In this document: in pieces, positions 1-10,339 of the stretch | Layout: each line of letters opens with the position of its first letter | How positions within the stretch are numbered: the first letter of the stretch is position 1 | Assembly: GCA_027484575.1 (NCBI GenBank) | Contig: JAIXSQ010000017.1 | Span: 1 to 64,000, forward strand | Reading direction: 5' to 3' | Source of the DNA: Comamonadaceae bacterium | GTDB lineage: Bacteria > Pseudomonadota > Gammaproteobacteria > Burkholderiales > Burkholderiaceae_C | Length of the DNA: 64,000 nt | Notes under the pieces: generated by a model | The model's input: only the letters and a program-made list of their open reading frames with translations | What the model was told of the DNA's origin: nothing | Databases searched by the model: none | Made by a program: the position numbers and the translations under genes

Positions 1-382
<382 letters not shown>

Positions 383-570
383 GATCTTGATTTGTGCTCA
401 ATAGGAATCGAAGTGAACTTCACTTCTATTCTCATGAGCGTTTAGTCTAGTTCCGAAGAACCTTGGCAGTCGCCAAGACCAAACGCCCACGCTTATCGGC
501 TGTGTGTTGTTAACGATCCTGCAATCCAGCCAGCAACTTGCGTCACCGTCTTTCTTGCTTGCGTTCGCTG
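383..570 (-). promoter_or_regulatory. rRNA operon leader with boxA-like antitermination element
   Basis: This is transcribed leader between the nearest promoter and the 16S gene. On the minus strand GATCGTTAACA (508-518) matches 9 of 11 positions of the tail of the rrn boxA consensus (GCTCTTTAACA). It is followed by AGCCGATAAGCGTGGGCG (about 483-500), a leader motif I recognise from betaproteobacterial rrn operons. It probably binds the Nus antitermination complex and contributes to RNase III processing stems. The short open frames across it are not credible genes. Confidence 0.65.
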
Positions 571-574
571 CGAT

Positions 575-618
575 CAGCGAAGCCTTGAATTCTAACAGCA
601 TTTTGAAGTCGCTGTCAA
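575..618 (-). promoter_or_regulatory. rRNA promoter module 1 (proximal)
   Basis: On the minus strand a perfect -35 TTGACA (613-618) is followed after 17 nt by TTAGAA (590-595), overlapping TAGAAT (589-594). The initially transcribed sequence CAAGGCTTCGCTG follows. This is the strongest sigma-70 match upstream of the 16S gene and is the likely main rrn promoter. It is the first of four repeated modules that share the GGCTTCGCTG element. Confidence 0.7.
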
Positions 619-674
619 AACTTTTTGCTTTCGCTGCTTTCGATTTGCTTGGCGTTGCCGGCGCATTTCGTATT

Positions 675-718
675 CAGCGAAGCCTTGAATTCTATACCGA
701 ATTTTTGGTTCGGCGCAA
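675..718 (-). promoter_or_regulatory. rRNA promoter module 2
   Basis: Minus strand: -35-like TTGCGC (713-718), 16-nt spacer, -10 TATAGA (691-696), then ATTCAAGGCTTCGCTG. About 20 bases around the -10 and start region are identical to module 1. It lies 100 bp further upstream of the 16S gene. Confidence 0.6.
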
Positions 719-800
719 TTCGCGGCGTTGTGTCCACTTGCAAATCACTGACTGTGCCGTGTCGGCGCCTGGGCCGCTCATCGACGTCGTCTGCTCTTTG

Positions 801-844
801 CAGCGAAGCCCGCGATTCTATACCGAGTTTTTCGGTCCGGTCAA
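801..844 (-). promoter_or_regulatory. rRNA promoter module 3
   Basis: Minus strand: -35 TTGACC (839-844), 16-nt spacer, -10 TATAGA (817-822), then ATCGCGGGCTTCGCTG. The -10, spacing and GGCTTCGCTG element repeat those of modules 1 and 2. Confidence 0.6.
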
Positions 845-913
845 CGACCGGCTGGAATCACAGGGCTCGACACCCCTTCGCTACTTCTGCCCGGCTTTGC
901 GGCCCGGCGTCAT

Positions 914-955
914 CAGCGAAGCCCGCGACTATACCACGGGTTTTCCCGGGCGCGC
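914..955 (-). promoter_or_regulatory. rRNA promoter module 4 (distal, weak -35)
   Basis: Minus strand: -10 TATAGT (928-933) followed by CGCGGGCTTCGCTG, as in module 3. No good -35 is present at 16-17 nt (GCGCGC at 950-955). It may need an activator or may be a decayed copy. The remaining stretch to the next gene (956-1060) shows nothing further. Confidence 0.45.
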
Positions 956-1060
956 CAGCTCCCCGGTCATCGGCCTGTTGGCGCCCTGCTGCGGAACGTT
1001 GGCGCCGCCGACAGGGATGGCTGGCCGGCTCCGACCCGCCCTCTTATCAGGGCAACCCCC

Positions 1061-3367
1061 TCACGACAGGCGCAACGGCAGGCTGCGCAGGCGCTGCCCC
1101 GTCAACCCATGCAGCGCGCCCGCCAGCGCCGGCGCCAGCGGCGGAACACCCGGCTCGCCCACGCCACCCGGCGCGCGCTCACTGGGCACGACCCATGTCT
1201 CCACCTGTGGAGCCTCGCGCAAGCTGACCAGCGGCTGGTCGGGGAAGTTGCGCTGCTGCACACGCCCCTCGACGATGTCCACGCCGCCCCCCAGCGCCGC
1301 CGACAAGGCGAACACCACGGCGCCTTCCATCTGCTGCGCGACGATCCCCGGGTTGACCACCGTGCCGCAGTCGATCGCGCAGACCACGCGGTGCACGCGC
1401 GGCCGGCCCTGCTCCAGCGAGGCCTCCACCACCTGCGCGACGACGGAGCCGAACGACTCGTGCAGCGCCACCCCCCGCGCGCGCCCCCTGGGCAGCGGCC
1501 CACCCCAACCCGCTTTGGCGGCCGCCAGGTCCAGCACGGCCCGGTACCGGGGCGCGCCTTGCAGCAGCGCGCGCCGGAACGCCACCGGGTCCTGCCCGGC
1601 GGCTGCCGCCAGTTCGTCGATGAAGCCTTCCGAGAAGAAGGCGTTGTGCGAATGCCCGACCGACCGCCAGAAGCCCACCGGCACGCCCGTGCGCGTGTGC
1701 ACGTGCGCCATGCGCTGGTGCGGCACCCCGTAGGGCAGGTCGAACAGCCCCTCGGCCGTGGTCTTGTCCGGCAGTTCCACCGGCCCGGCCAGCGCCGGCA
1801 TGGCGCGCTCGATCCAGCGCGGCGTGATCGCATCCCCGGCCGAGGCGACCGACAGGCTGCGCAGGCCGCCATCGGGCCCCAGCACCCCCCGCAGCCGCGC
1901 CACGTGCATCGGCCGGTAGAAGTCGTGCGTTGTGTCCTCCTCGCGCGGCCACAGCAGCTGCACCGGCGCGCCGCCGGCATCCAGCGCCACCCGCACGGCC
2001 TGCGCGACGTAGTCCACCTCCAGCCGGCGGCCGAAGCCCCCGCCCAGCAGCGGCACGTGCACCGTCACCGCGTCGGGCGCCACGCCGGCCACCCGCGCGG
2101 CCACGTCGCGCGCCATCTGCGGGACCTGCGTGGGCGCCCAGACCTCCACCCGGCCGTCCGCCACCTGCGCGGTGCAGTTCATCGGCTCCATCGTCAGGTG
2201 GGCCAGGTGCGGCGCGGCGTACCAGGCCTCCAGCAGGCGCGCGCCCGGCGCCCCCCCGGCCTGCGCGGCAGCCCCGGCCGCCGATCGTTCCTCCGCCGCG
2301 ACGTCGCCCCGCGTGAAGAACACCGTGCCCCCGCCCCCGCGCACCGCCTGCTCCAGCGTGGCGCGCGCCCGCCGGCTGTCGGGCCCGCCGCCGGACGGCG
2401 GCGTCCAGTCCACGCTAACGGCCGCCGCGCCGCGCTGCGCATGCCAGGTGCTGCGGCCGATCACCGCGAAGCCGGCAGTCGACCCCGCATAGGCCGGCAG
2501 CCGCACCACCCGCTCGACGCCGGGCAGCCGCAGCGCCGCGTCGGTCTCCAGCCGTCCCAGCCCCCCGCCCAGCCAGGGCGACAGCCGCAGCACCGCGAAC
2601 TTCAGCCCGGGCGGACGCACGTCGATGCCGAACCGCGCCGAACCGTCCACCTTGGCCGGCACGTCCAGCCGGGCCGCCGGCGTGCCGATCAGGCGCCAGG
2701 CACTGCGTGGCTTCAGCCGCACCGTGCCGGGCGGGGTCGCCGCCGCATACCGCGCCAGCTCCCCGTACGCGGCCGAGCGCCCCGACGGGTGCGACACCAC
2801 GCCCTCGCGCACCACCAGTTCGTCCACCGGCAGCCGCCACTGCAGCGCCGCGGCGCCCAGCAGCGACGCCCGTGCCGTCGCCCCGGCCAGCCGCACCACC
2901 TCCCAGGCGTCCATCACGCTGGTCGAGCCGCCGGTGGCGTTGATCCCGATCTCGCGCGCGACCTTGCCGACCACCCAGCGCGCCGCCTTCGCGCGCCCGA
3001 AGCCGTCCTCGGCCTCGTCGTGCAGCGGATGGAAGGGCAGGCCGGCCAGCAGCATCGACACGTTGCCGTACAGCGCATCGGCGCCGGCCTGCGCGATGCG
3101 CACGCTGGCCAGCGGCACGTCCAGCTCCTCGGCCGCCAGCATGGGCAGCGCGGTGTGCACGCCCTGCCCCATCTCGCTGCGCGGCATGGCCACCACCACG
3201 CGCCCGTCGGCGCCGATCTTGATCCAGCCGTTCAGCGCCACCTCCCCCTCGGCCGGCGGCCACAGCCCGGCCGCCCCCAGCCGCGCGCGCTGCGGCATGG
3301 CCAGCCAGCCCACCAGCAGCGCCGTCCCGCCGGCGGCCCCGCCCAGCAGCAGCGTGCGCCGCTTCAC
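1061..3367 (-). CDS. Xanthine dehydrogenase-family molybdopterin-binding subunit (IorB-like), Tat-exported
   Basis: Large catalytic subunit of a two-component molybdenum hydroxylase, 768 aa. It is expected to bind Mo-cytosine-dinucleotide cofactor and hydroxylate aldehydes or N-heterocycles in the periplasm. The GTG start at 3367 overlaps the stop of the iron-sulfur subunit by 4 bp (GTGA). The N-terminus [17 protein letters not shown] is a Tat-type signal. Family motifs include a GGGFGRR loop mid-protein and a C-terminal GVGEPGVPP containing the conserved catalytic glutamate. Family members include isoquinoline 1-oxidoreductase beta subunits and periplasmic aldehyde dehydrogenases. The substrate cannot be told from sequence. 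No XdhC-type maturation gene or cytochrome subunit is adjacent on the downstream side, where the rRNA promoters lie. Confidence 0.9.
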   Translation of the reverse strand: MKRRTLLLGGAAGGTALLVGWLAMPQRARLGAAGLWPPAEGEVALNGWIKIGADGRVVVAMPRSEMGQGVHTALPMLAAEELDVPLASVRIAQAGADALYGNVSMLLAGLPFHPLHDEAEDGFGRAKAARWVVGKVAREIGINATGGSTSVMDAWEVVRLAGATARASLLGAAALQWRLPVDELVVREGVVSHPSGRSAAYGELARYAAATPPGTVRLKPRSAWRLIGTPAARLDVPAKVDGSARFGIDVRPPGLKFAVLRLSPWLGGGLGRLETDAALRLPGVERVVRLPAYAGSTAGFAVIGRSTWHAQRGAAAVSVDWTPPSGGGPDSRRARATLEQAVRGGGGTVFFTRGDVAAEERSAAGAAAQAGGAPGARLLEAWYAAPHLAHLTMEPMNCTAQVADGRVEVWAPTQVPQMARDVAARVAGVAPDAVTVHVPLLGGGFGRRLEVDYVAQAVRVALDAGGAPVQLLWPREEDTTHDFYRPMHVARLRGVLGPDGGLRSLSVASAGDAITPRWIERAMPALAGPVELPDKTTAEGLFDLPYGVPHQRMAHVHTRTGVPVGFWRSVGHSHNAFFSEGFIDELAAAAGQDPVAFRRALLQGAPRYRAVLDLAAAKAGWGGPLPRGRARGVALHESFGSVVAQVVEASLEQGRPRVHRVVCAIDCGTVVNPGIVAQQMEGAVVFALSAALGGGVDIVEGRVQQRNFPDQPLVSLREAPQVETWVVPSERAPGGVGEPGVPPLAPALAGALHGLTGQRLRSLPLRLS

Positions 3368-3816
3368 CGCGGGCCCCCGGCGGCCCGCCGGATCGCCACC
3401 CGCACCCGCTGGTAGGTGCCGCAGCGGCACAGGTTGGCGATCGCCTCGTCGATGTCGGCGTCGGTGGGCCTGGGCTTGCGCTCCAGCAGCGCCGCCGCCG
3501 CCATCAGCATGCCGCTCTGGCAATAGCCGCACTGCGGCACCTGCTCGGCGATCCACGCCGCCTGCAGGGCGTGGGGCTTGCCCGGCGCGCCCAGGCCCTC
3601 GATGGTCTGCACCCGCTTGCCCGCCACGGCCGACGCCGGGGTGACGCACGAGCGCACCGGCTGCCCGTCCACCCGCACGGTGCAGGCGCCGCAGGCGGCG
3701 ATGCCGCAGCCGTACTTGGTGCCGGTCAGCTGCAGGACGTCCCGCAGCAGCCACAGCAGCGGCATCTCGGGTTCGGCGTCCACGTCCACGGCACGGCCAT
3801 TGAGCTGGAACTGCAC
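3364..3816 (-). CDS. (2Fe-2S)-binding subunit of molybdenum hydroxylase (IorA-like)
   Basis: Small electron-transfer subunit (150 aa) partnering the downstream molybdopterin subunit. It carries the plant-ferredoxin cysteine cluster ([11 protein letters not shown], then VRSC) and the second four-cysteine cluster (CGYCQSG, CRCG), binding two [2Fe-2S] centres. I chose GTG at 3816 because AAGGAGGA lies six bases upstream and the protein then begins [12 protein letters not shown], the normal family N-terminus. It has no signal peptide, as expected if it is co-exported with the Tat-tagged large subunit. It overlaps the large-subunit gene by 4 bp, so the two are translationally coupled. Confidence 0.92.
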   Translation of the reverse strand: MQFQLNGRAVDVDAEPEMPLLWLLRDVLQLTGTKYGCGIAACGACTVRVDGQPVRSCVTPASAVAGKRVQTIEGLGAPGKPHALQAAWIAEQVPQCGYCQSGMLMAAAALLERKPRPTDADIDEAIANLCRCGTYQRVRVAIRRAAGGPR

Positions 3817-3911
3817 GGCGGGTCCTCCTTCGGTCGCGGCGACTCTAGCAGCGCGGCCGCGCCAGGCCCGCGGCACGGGGACCCGGCCCCGCACCCATAA
3901 TCGCGCGCTCC

Positions 3912-5801
<1,890 letters not shown>

Positions 5802-5838
5802 GGAGCGTCCGCCGGCGCTGGGGCACCAGCCGCCGTAC

Positions 5839-5925
5839 GTCACTGGGCCGCGGCCTTCGCCGGGGCGACGAGCCCGGGGCCGTCCCATCCCTGCGTCATC
5901 CCGGCGAAAGCCGCGATCCAGCGAC
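5839..5925. repeat. REP-like inverted repeat pair (family A)
   Basis: Two facing elements of the type GTCACTGGGC-CGCGGCCTTCGCCGGGG and TCATCCCGGCGAAAGCC-GCGATCCAG sit in the 227-bp gap after uup. The same family recurs at 15422-15503 and 30070-30245. They could fold as hairpins and act as terminator or mRNA-protecting elements. Confidence 0.6.
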
Positions 5926-6028
5926 TGCGGCGGCGCCCCACCAAGCGCGCCGCTGTAGGGCGCCACCTGCCCCGCCATCAGCCCACCGCTGACCTTGGCC
6001 CCGCGTGCGGGCACGGCACAGTCCGGCC

Positions 6029-7732
6029 ATGACAGCCACTCCAGCCGCCCTGCCGCTGCATGCCCCGCGGCCGTGCGGATGGTTCACCCGCCTGGCGGCC
6101 TGGCTGCTGCTGGCCGTGGCGGCCGCCGGCTGCTCCAGCCTGCCCGCGCAGGTGCAGCGCACGCCCTCGCGGGCCTGGTCCACGCCCCAGGACACGCCCC
6201 TGGGCCAGCTCGCGCAGGCGCGGCGTGCCCAGGCCGGCGCCAGGGCCGACTCCGGCTTCTTCCTGCTCGACAGCGTCGATGCCGCCTTCGGCAGCCGCCT
6301 GGCCCTGATCGAACAGGCCCGGCACACGGTGGACCTGCAGTACTACGCGATCCATGCCGACGCCAGCACGGCCCTGCTGCTCGAGCGTCTGCGCGCCGCC
6401 GCCGGCCGCGGCGTGCGGGTGCGCATTCTGCTGGACGACTTCAACACCGTGGGCGACGACGCCCAGGTGCTGCGCCTGGCCTTCGTGCCCGGCATCGAGC
6501 TGCGGCTGTTCAACCCGGTGGCGGGCTCGCGCGGCTCCCTGGTCGGCCGCGTGCTGGGCTCGCTGCACGACGTCGACCGCCTGACCAAGCGCATGCACAA
6601 CAAGCTGTTCCTGGCCGACAGCGCCTGGGGCATCGCGGGCGGCCGCAACCTGGGCGACGCCTACTTCGGCGGCGACGAGGCCAGCGCCTTCGTCGACCTG
6701 GACGTGCTGGCCGCAGGGGCCGTGGTGCGCCAGATGGCGGCCAGCTTCGACCGCTACTGGAACGACCCGCTGGCCTACCCGGTGCAGAGCCTGCTCTCGC
6801 GCGAGGACCTCGGCGCGCTGGCCGCGCCGGCCGACGCCGCGGGCCCGGGCCCGGCCGCACCGCCGGCACCCGTGGCCTCGGGCCTGCAGCCGGCCGCCGC
6901 GGTGCTGCCGCAGGTCAGCGCCCAGCGCGTGCGCGACGCCGCCCGGCCGCAGCTGGACCTGGCGCGCGTGCCGCTGGCCTGGGCGCCGGCCACGCTGCTG
7001 GCCGACAGCCCGGGCAAGGTCGGCCCCGGCGACGACGAGGCCGGCGCGGGCGAGACCACCATCGACGGCCTGCTCCAGCTGATGCGCGGTGCGCGGCAGG
7101 AGGTGGTGATCGTCTCGCCCTACTTCGTGCCCGGCGCGCAGATGCTGGCGGTGTTCCGCGAGTTGCGCCAGCGCGGCGTCGCCATCCGCGTGCTCACCAA
7201 CTCTTTGGCCTCCAACGACGCGCCGGCCGCGCATGCCGGCTACCGGCGCTGGCGCCCGGCCCTGCTCGACCTGGGCGTGGAGCTGCACGAGATGCGCGCC
7301 GACCCGGCCTCGGTGGGCCTGGCCGGCAGCAACCGCAGCGGCCGGGGCGGCGCGGGCGTGAGCCTGGGCAGCGGCGTGGGCGGCAGCAAGAGCGGCGCCT
7401 CCAAGGCCAGCCTGCATTCCAAGGCCGTGGTGGTCGACCGCCGGCTGGCCGTGATCGGCTCGATGAACCTGGACCTGCGCTCGCAGCTGAAGAACAGCGA
7501 GGTCGCGCTCGCCATCCGCAGCAGCACGCTCGCCCGTCAGGCCGTGGGCATCGTCGAGCAGAGCTTCGCGCGCGGGGCCTGGCGGGTGCAGCGCGGCGAG
7601 GGCGGCGGCCTGCGCTGGGTGGCGCCGCCCGGTGCCGGCTTCGCCGATGCGACGCAGGAGCCCGAGGCGCCCTGGAAGCTGCGCGCGCTGGTCAACCTGC
7701 TCGCCCCGTTCGCGCCCGACGAGATGCTCTGA
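6029..7732 (+). CDS. Phospholipase D / cardiolipin synthase-like lipoprotein (ClsC/YmdC type)
   Basis: Phosphatidyl-transfer enzyme of the PLD superfamily, 567 aa from the ATG at 6029. A GTG 24 bp upstream is possible, but CACAGT (6017-6022) six bases before the ATG looks like a -10 of a leaderless promoter. The hydrophobic segment ending AAAGCSS is a lipobox, so the protein should be membrane-anchored. Two HKD motifs are intact: HNKLFLAD with a downstream GGRN, and LHSKAVVVD with GSMNLD. ClsC-type enzymes make cardiolipin from two phospholipids. The middle third contains an Ala/Pro-rich insertion (about residues 265-300). The specific substrate is inferred only. Confidence 0.85.
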   Translation: MTATPAALPLHAPRPCGWFTRLAAWLLLAVAAAGCSSLPAQVQRTPSRAWSTPQDTPLGQLAQARRAQAGARADSGFFLLDSVDAAFGSRLALIEQARHTVDLQYYAIHADASTALLLERLRAAAGRGVRVRILLDDFNTVGDDAQVLRLAFVPGIELRLFNPVAGSRGSLVGRVLGSLHDVDRLTKRMHNKLFLADSAWGIAGGRNLGDAYFGGDEASAFVDLDVLAAGAVVRQMAASFDRYWNDPLAYPVQSLLSREDLGALAAPADAAGPGPAAPPAPVASGLQPAAAVLPQVSAQRVRDAARPQLDLARVPLAWAPATLLADSPGKVGPGDDEAGAGETTIDGLLQLMRGARQEVVIVSPYFVPGAQMLAVFRELRQRGVAIRVLTNSLASNDAPAAHAGYRRWRPALLDLGVELHEMRADPASVGLAGSNRSGRGGAGVSLGSGVGGSKSGASKASLHSKAVVVDRRLAVIGSMNLDLRSQLKNSEVALAIRSSTLARQAVGIVEQSFARGAWRVQRGEGGGLRWVAPPGAGFADATQEPEAPWKLRALVNLLAPFAPDEML

Positions 7733-7750
7733 ACGCGCGGCCCCGCGCCC

Positions 7751-7828
7751 GTCGTCCCCGCGCAGGCGGGGACAGACGAGCCACCAGCGCGCCCGATCGT
7801 GGATGCCCGCCTGCGCGGGCATGACGAG
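7751..7828. repeat. REP-like inverted repeat pair (family B)
   Basis: CGTCGTCCCCGCGCAGGCGG followed 30 bp later by GTGGATGCCCGCCTGCGCGG, two arms of the widespread proteobacterial palindromic repeat. It lies between the convergent phospholipase and MocR genes, where it probably serves as a bidirectional terminator. The same family is at 17754-17861 and 44446-44690. Confidence 0.6.
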
Positions 7829-7847
7829 GCAGGGCCCGACTGTGCCC

Positions 7848-9254
7848 TCAGAGCCCCTTCAGTGCCTTCTGGTACGCCTTCCAGAAGGCCGCGTCCTGCG
7901 TGGTCGCGAAGTTGATGCGCATCAGCGTGCCCGGCTTGCGCACCGCGTGGAACAGCCCGCCGGGCGCCAGCAGCCAGCCTTCGTCGAGCATGCGCTGCGC
8001 CAGCCGGTCGGTGTCCACGCCGGTGTCCACCCACCCGAACAGCCCGGCCGGCTCGGCCGCGAAGCGGCAGCCCGCCGCCAGGGCCAGCTTCACGCTGCGG
8101 TTGCGGGCCGCGGCCAGCCGCGTGCGCACCCGCTCGGCATGCCGGCGCAGCTGGCCCTGCTCGATGCACAGTGCCAGGGCCCGCTCCAGCAGCGCCGGGG
8201 TGGTCAGCGTCGACAGCAGCTTGGTGTCCAGCAGCCGCGAGACCAGGTCCGGCGGCGCGGCCAGGAAGCCCACGCGCCAGTTCGGCGCCAGGATCTTGGC
8301 GAAGCCGCCCACCAGGATCGTGCGCTGCAGGCCGTCCAGCGCGCTCAGCCGCGTCGCATGCGCCGGCGCGATGTGGCTGTAGGTGTCGTCCTCGACGATG
8401 TGGAAGCCGTGCTGCGCGGCCAGCTGCAGCACGCGGTGCGCGCTGCCCGGCGTCAGGCAGTAGCCGGTGGGGTTGTGCAGCACGCTCACGCTCACGTACA
8501 GCCGGGGCCGGTGCACCTCGCAATAGCGCGCCATCACCGCCAGGTCGGGCCCCTCGGGACCCCGCGGCACCGGCAGCAGGCGCATGCCCAGCGCCGTCAG
8601 GCGCGCGAACTCCACCGCCCAGCCGGGCTCCTCGACCATCACCGGGTCGCCCGGCCGCAGCAGCGTGCGGCTGACGATGTCCAGCGCGTGGGTGGCCCCC
8701 ACCGTGGTCACGATCTGGTCCGGCCCGGCCTGCACCGACAGGCCCGCCAGCTTCTGCGACAGCGCGCGCCGCAGGCTGGCGTCGCCCAGCGGCTCCCCGT
8801 ACTGCAGCGACACCGCGTTGAGCGCGCCCGAGGCCGTGACCTTGCGCACCGCGGCCGGCATGAAGCTGGTCTCCAGCCAGTCGGGCGGCAGCACGCCCAT
8901 GCCCGGCTGGGGCTTGCCGGCCACAGGCTGGAACATGCCGCGGATCAGCGCGGTCGCGTCGATCGGCCGGCTGGCCGGCGCCGGCGCCGCCGCGCGGGCG
9001 GTGGCCGCCGGTGCCGGGGGCGGCGCCGCCTCGCGCACGAAGAAGCCGCGGTTGCGCCGGGCCTCCACCAGGCCCTGCGCCAGCAGCTGGTCGTAGGCGG
9101 CCACCACGGTGGCGGGGCTCACGCCCTGCTCCTGCGCGCACTGGCGCACCGACGGCAGCCGCGCGCCGGGCGCGAGCAGGCGGTCGCGGATGCGCTGGGC
9201 GAAACGGCCCGACAGCTGGTCGGTCAGCGACTGGGCACTGGTGCGGGTGAGCAT
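7848..9254 (-). CDS. MocR/PdxR-family transcriptional regulator (GntR HTH plus aminotransferase domain)
   Basis: Regulator of 468 aa. The N-terminal winged helix (about residues 1-75, with RLPSVRQCAQEQGVSPATV) is of GntR type. The C-terminal two-thirds is a fold-type I aminotransferase with the PLP-binding lysine in GGFAKILAPNWRVG. MocR proteins sense PLP or an amino-acid adduct. Start ATG 9254 was chosen because it begins right before the HTH; an upstream in-frame start would add 31 non-conserved residues and cover the intergenic operators. It is divergent from an EamA exporter and separated by repeats of CTGTAT/ATACAG, which suggests autoregulation and control of the exporter operon. Confidence 0.88.
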   Translation of the reverse strand: MLTRTSAQSLTDQLSGRFAQRIRDRLLAPGARLPSVRQCAQEQGVSPATVVAAYDQLLAQGLVEARRNRGFFVREAAPPPAPAATARAAAPAPASRPIDATALIRGMFQPVAGKPQPGMGVLPPDWLETSFMPAAVRKVTASGALNAVSLQYGEPLGDASLRRALSQKLAGLSVQAGPDQIVTTVGATHALDIVSRTLLRPGDPVMVEEPGWAVEFARLTALGMRLLPVPRGPEGPDLAVMARYCEVHRPRLYVSVSVLHNPTGYCLTPGSAHRVLQLAAQHGFHIVEDDTYSHIAPAHATRLSALDGLQRTILVGGFAKILAPNWRVGFLAAPPDLVSRLLDTKLLSTLTTPALLERALALCIEQGQLRRHAERVRTRLAAARNRSVKLALAAGCRFAAEPAGLFGWVDTGVDTDRLAQRMLDEGWLLAPGGLFHAVRKPGTLMRINFATTQDAAFWKAYQKALKGL

Positions 9255-9288
9255 GGGCGACGGGCGGCTGTGTATCGGCGCGGCGGGC

Positions 9289-9351
9289 AATACAGCAGCC
9301 CGGCTGAACCGGCCAACTGTATTGGTGGTGTATCGGTCACGCAGCATACAG
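9289..9351. promoter_or_regulatory. Putative MocR operator array between divergent genes
   Basis: Three copies of one motif lie between the regulator and the exporter: AATACAG (9289-9295), CTGTATT (9317-9323) and CATACAG (9345-9351). The first two form an inverted repeat with a 21-nt gap; the second and third form another with a 21-nt gap between the 7-mers. The last copy overlaps a likely -10 for the exporter, and the first overlaps a likely -10 for the regulator. Spaced direct or inverted half-sites are typical of MocR operators. Function is inferred. Confidence 0.5.
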
Positions 9352-9358
9352 TGGCCGC

Positions 9359-10339
9359 ATGCCCCGTGCCAGCACCCTGCCCGCCCCGCCCACCGCGCCC
9401 ACCGCGCCTGCCGGCGACGACCGCGCCGGCCACGCTGCGGGCATCGCCGCGCCCCGCCTGCGCGCCCGCGGCCTGTGGCTCGGGGCCCTGGGCATCCTGA
9501 TCTTCTCGCTCACCCTGCCCATGACCCGCGTGGCCGTGGGCACCCCGGAGGCGCCGCAGCTGTCGGGCACCTTCGTCGCCCTGGGGCGGGCGGTCGTGGC
9601 CGCGCTGCTGTCGGCAGCCTTCCTGCTGGCCACCCGCGCGCCGCTGCCGCGCCGTGCCGACTGGCCCGCGCTGGCCGTGATCGCCGCCGGGGTGGTCTTC
9701 GGCTTTCCCTGGTTCACCTCCGTCGCGATGCGGCATGTCGAGGCCGTGCATGCCAGCGTGATCGTCGGCGTGCTGCCGCTGGCCACGGCCGGCGTCGGGG
9801 CCTGGCTGCACCGGCAACGGCCGTCGGCCGGGTTCTGGGGGTGCGCCGCGCTGGGCAGCGCGCTGGTCGTCGCGTTCGCGCTGCTGCGCCACGGCGGCCC
9901 GGGCGCCGTCGGCCTGCACCCGGCCGACCTGCTGCTGCTGGCCGCCATGGCCTGCGCCGCGGTGGGCTACGCCTGGGGCGGGCGGCTGTCGCAGCGCATG
10001 CCTGCCGAACAGGTGATCTGCTGGGCGCTGTTGCTGGCCCTGCCCCTGACGGCCCCGCTGGCCTGGGCCACGCGGCCGGCCACCCCGGTCGGCGCGCCCG
10101 CCTGGTGGGCCTTCGGCTACGTCGCCGTGTTCTCCATGTGGCTGGGCTTCTTCGCCTGGTACCGCGGGCTGGCCGAGGGCGGCACCGTGCGCGTCAGCCA
10201 GGTGCAGCTGCTGCAGCCCTTCCTGTCCATGCTGGTCGCCGTGCCCCTGCTCGGCGAGCGGCTGGACGCCGTGACCGCCGCCTTCGGCGTGGCCGTGGTC
10301 GCCACCGTGTTCGCCGGCAAGAGGATGCCCGTCCGATGA
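9359..10339 (+). CDS. EamA/DMT-superfamily transporter
   Basis: Inner-membrane protein (326 aa) with about ten hydrophobic segments in two homologous halves, the EamA/RhaT drug-metabolite exporter plan. A 35-residue Ala/Pro-rich cytoplasmic tail precedes the first helix. The ATG lies 8 nt after CATACA (9345-9350) with no Shine-Dalgarno, so the message may be leaderless. Its stop overlaps the next ATG (ATGA), making it the first gene of a run with the aminotransferase and GST. Divergence from a MocR regulator suggests amino acids or PLP-related metabolites as export substrates. This is inference. Confidence 0.88.
   Translation: MPRASTLPAPPTAPTAPAGDDRAGHAAGIAAPRLRARGLWLGALGILIFSLTLPMTRVAVGTPEAPQLSGTFVALGRAVVAALLSAAFLLATRAPLPRRADWPALAVIAAGVVFGFPWFTSVAMRHVEAVHASVIVGVLPLATAGVGAWLHRQRPSAGFWGCAALGSALVVAFALLRHGGPGAVGLHPADLLLLAAMACAAVGYAWGGRLSQRMPAEQVICWALLLALPLTAPLAWATRPATPVGAPAWWAFGYVAVFSMWLGFFAWYRGLAEGGTVRVSQVQLLQPFLSMLVAVPLLGERLDAVTAAFGVAVVATVFAGKRMPVR

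Noticed and set aside
504-1733. Long open frame through the rRNA promoter region into the Mo-hydroxylase gene
   Set aside because: It overlaps the rRNA leader and promoters and runs antisense to a clear gene. High G+C makes such empty frames common, and the translation has no recognisable domain.
1109-3415. 768-codon plus-strand frame opposite the molybdopterin subunit
   Set aside because: The translation is low-complexity Arg/His/Gly/Pro typical of a shadow frame. The minus-strand frame carries all family motifs.
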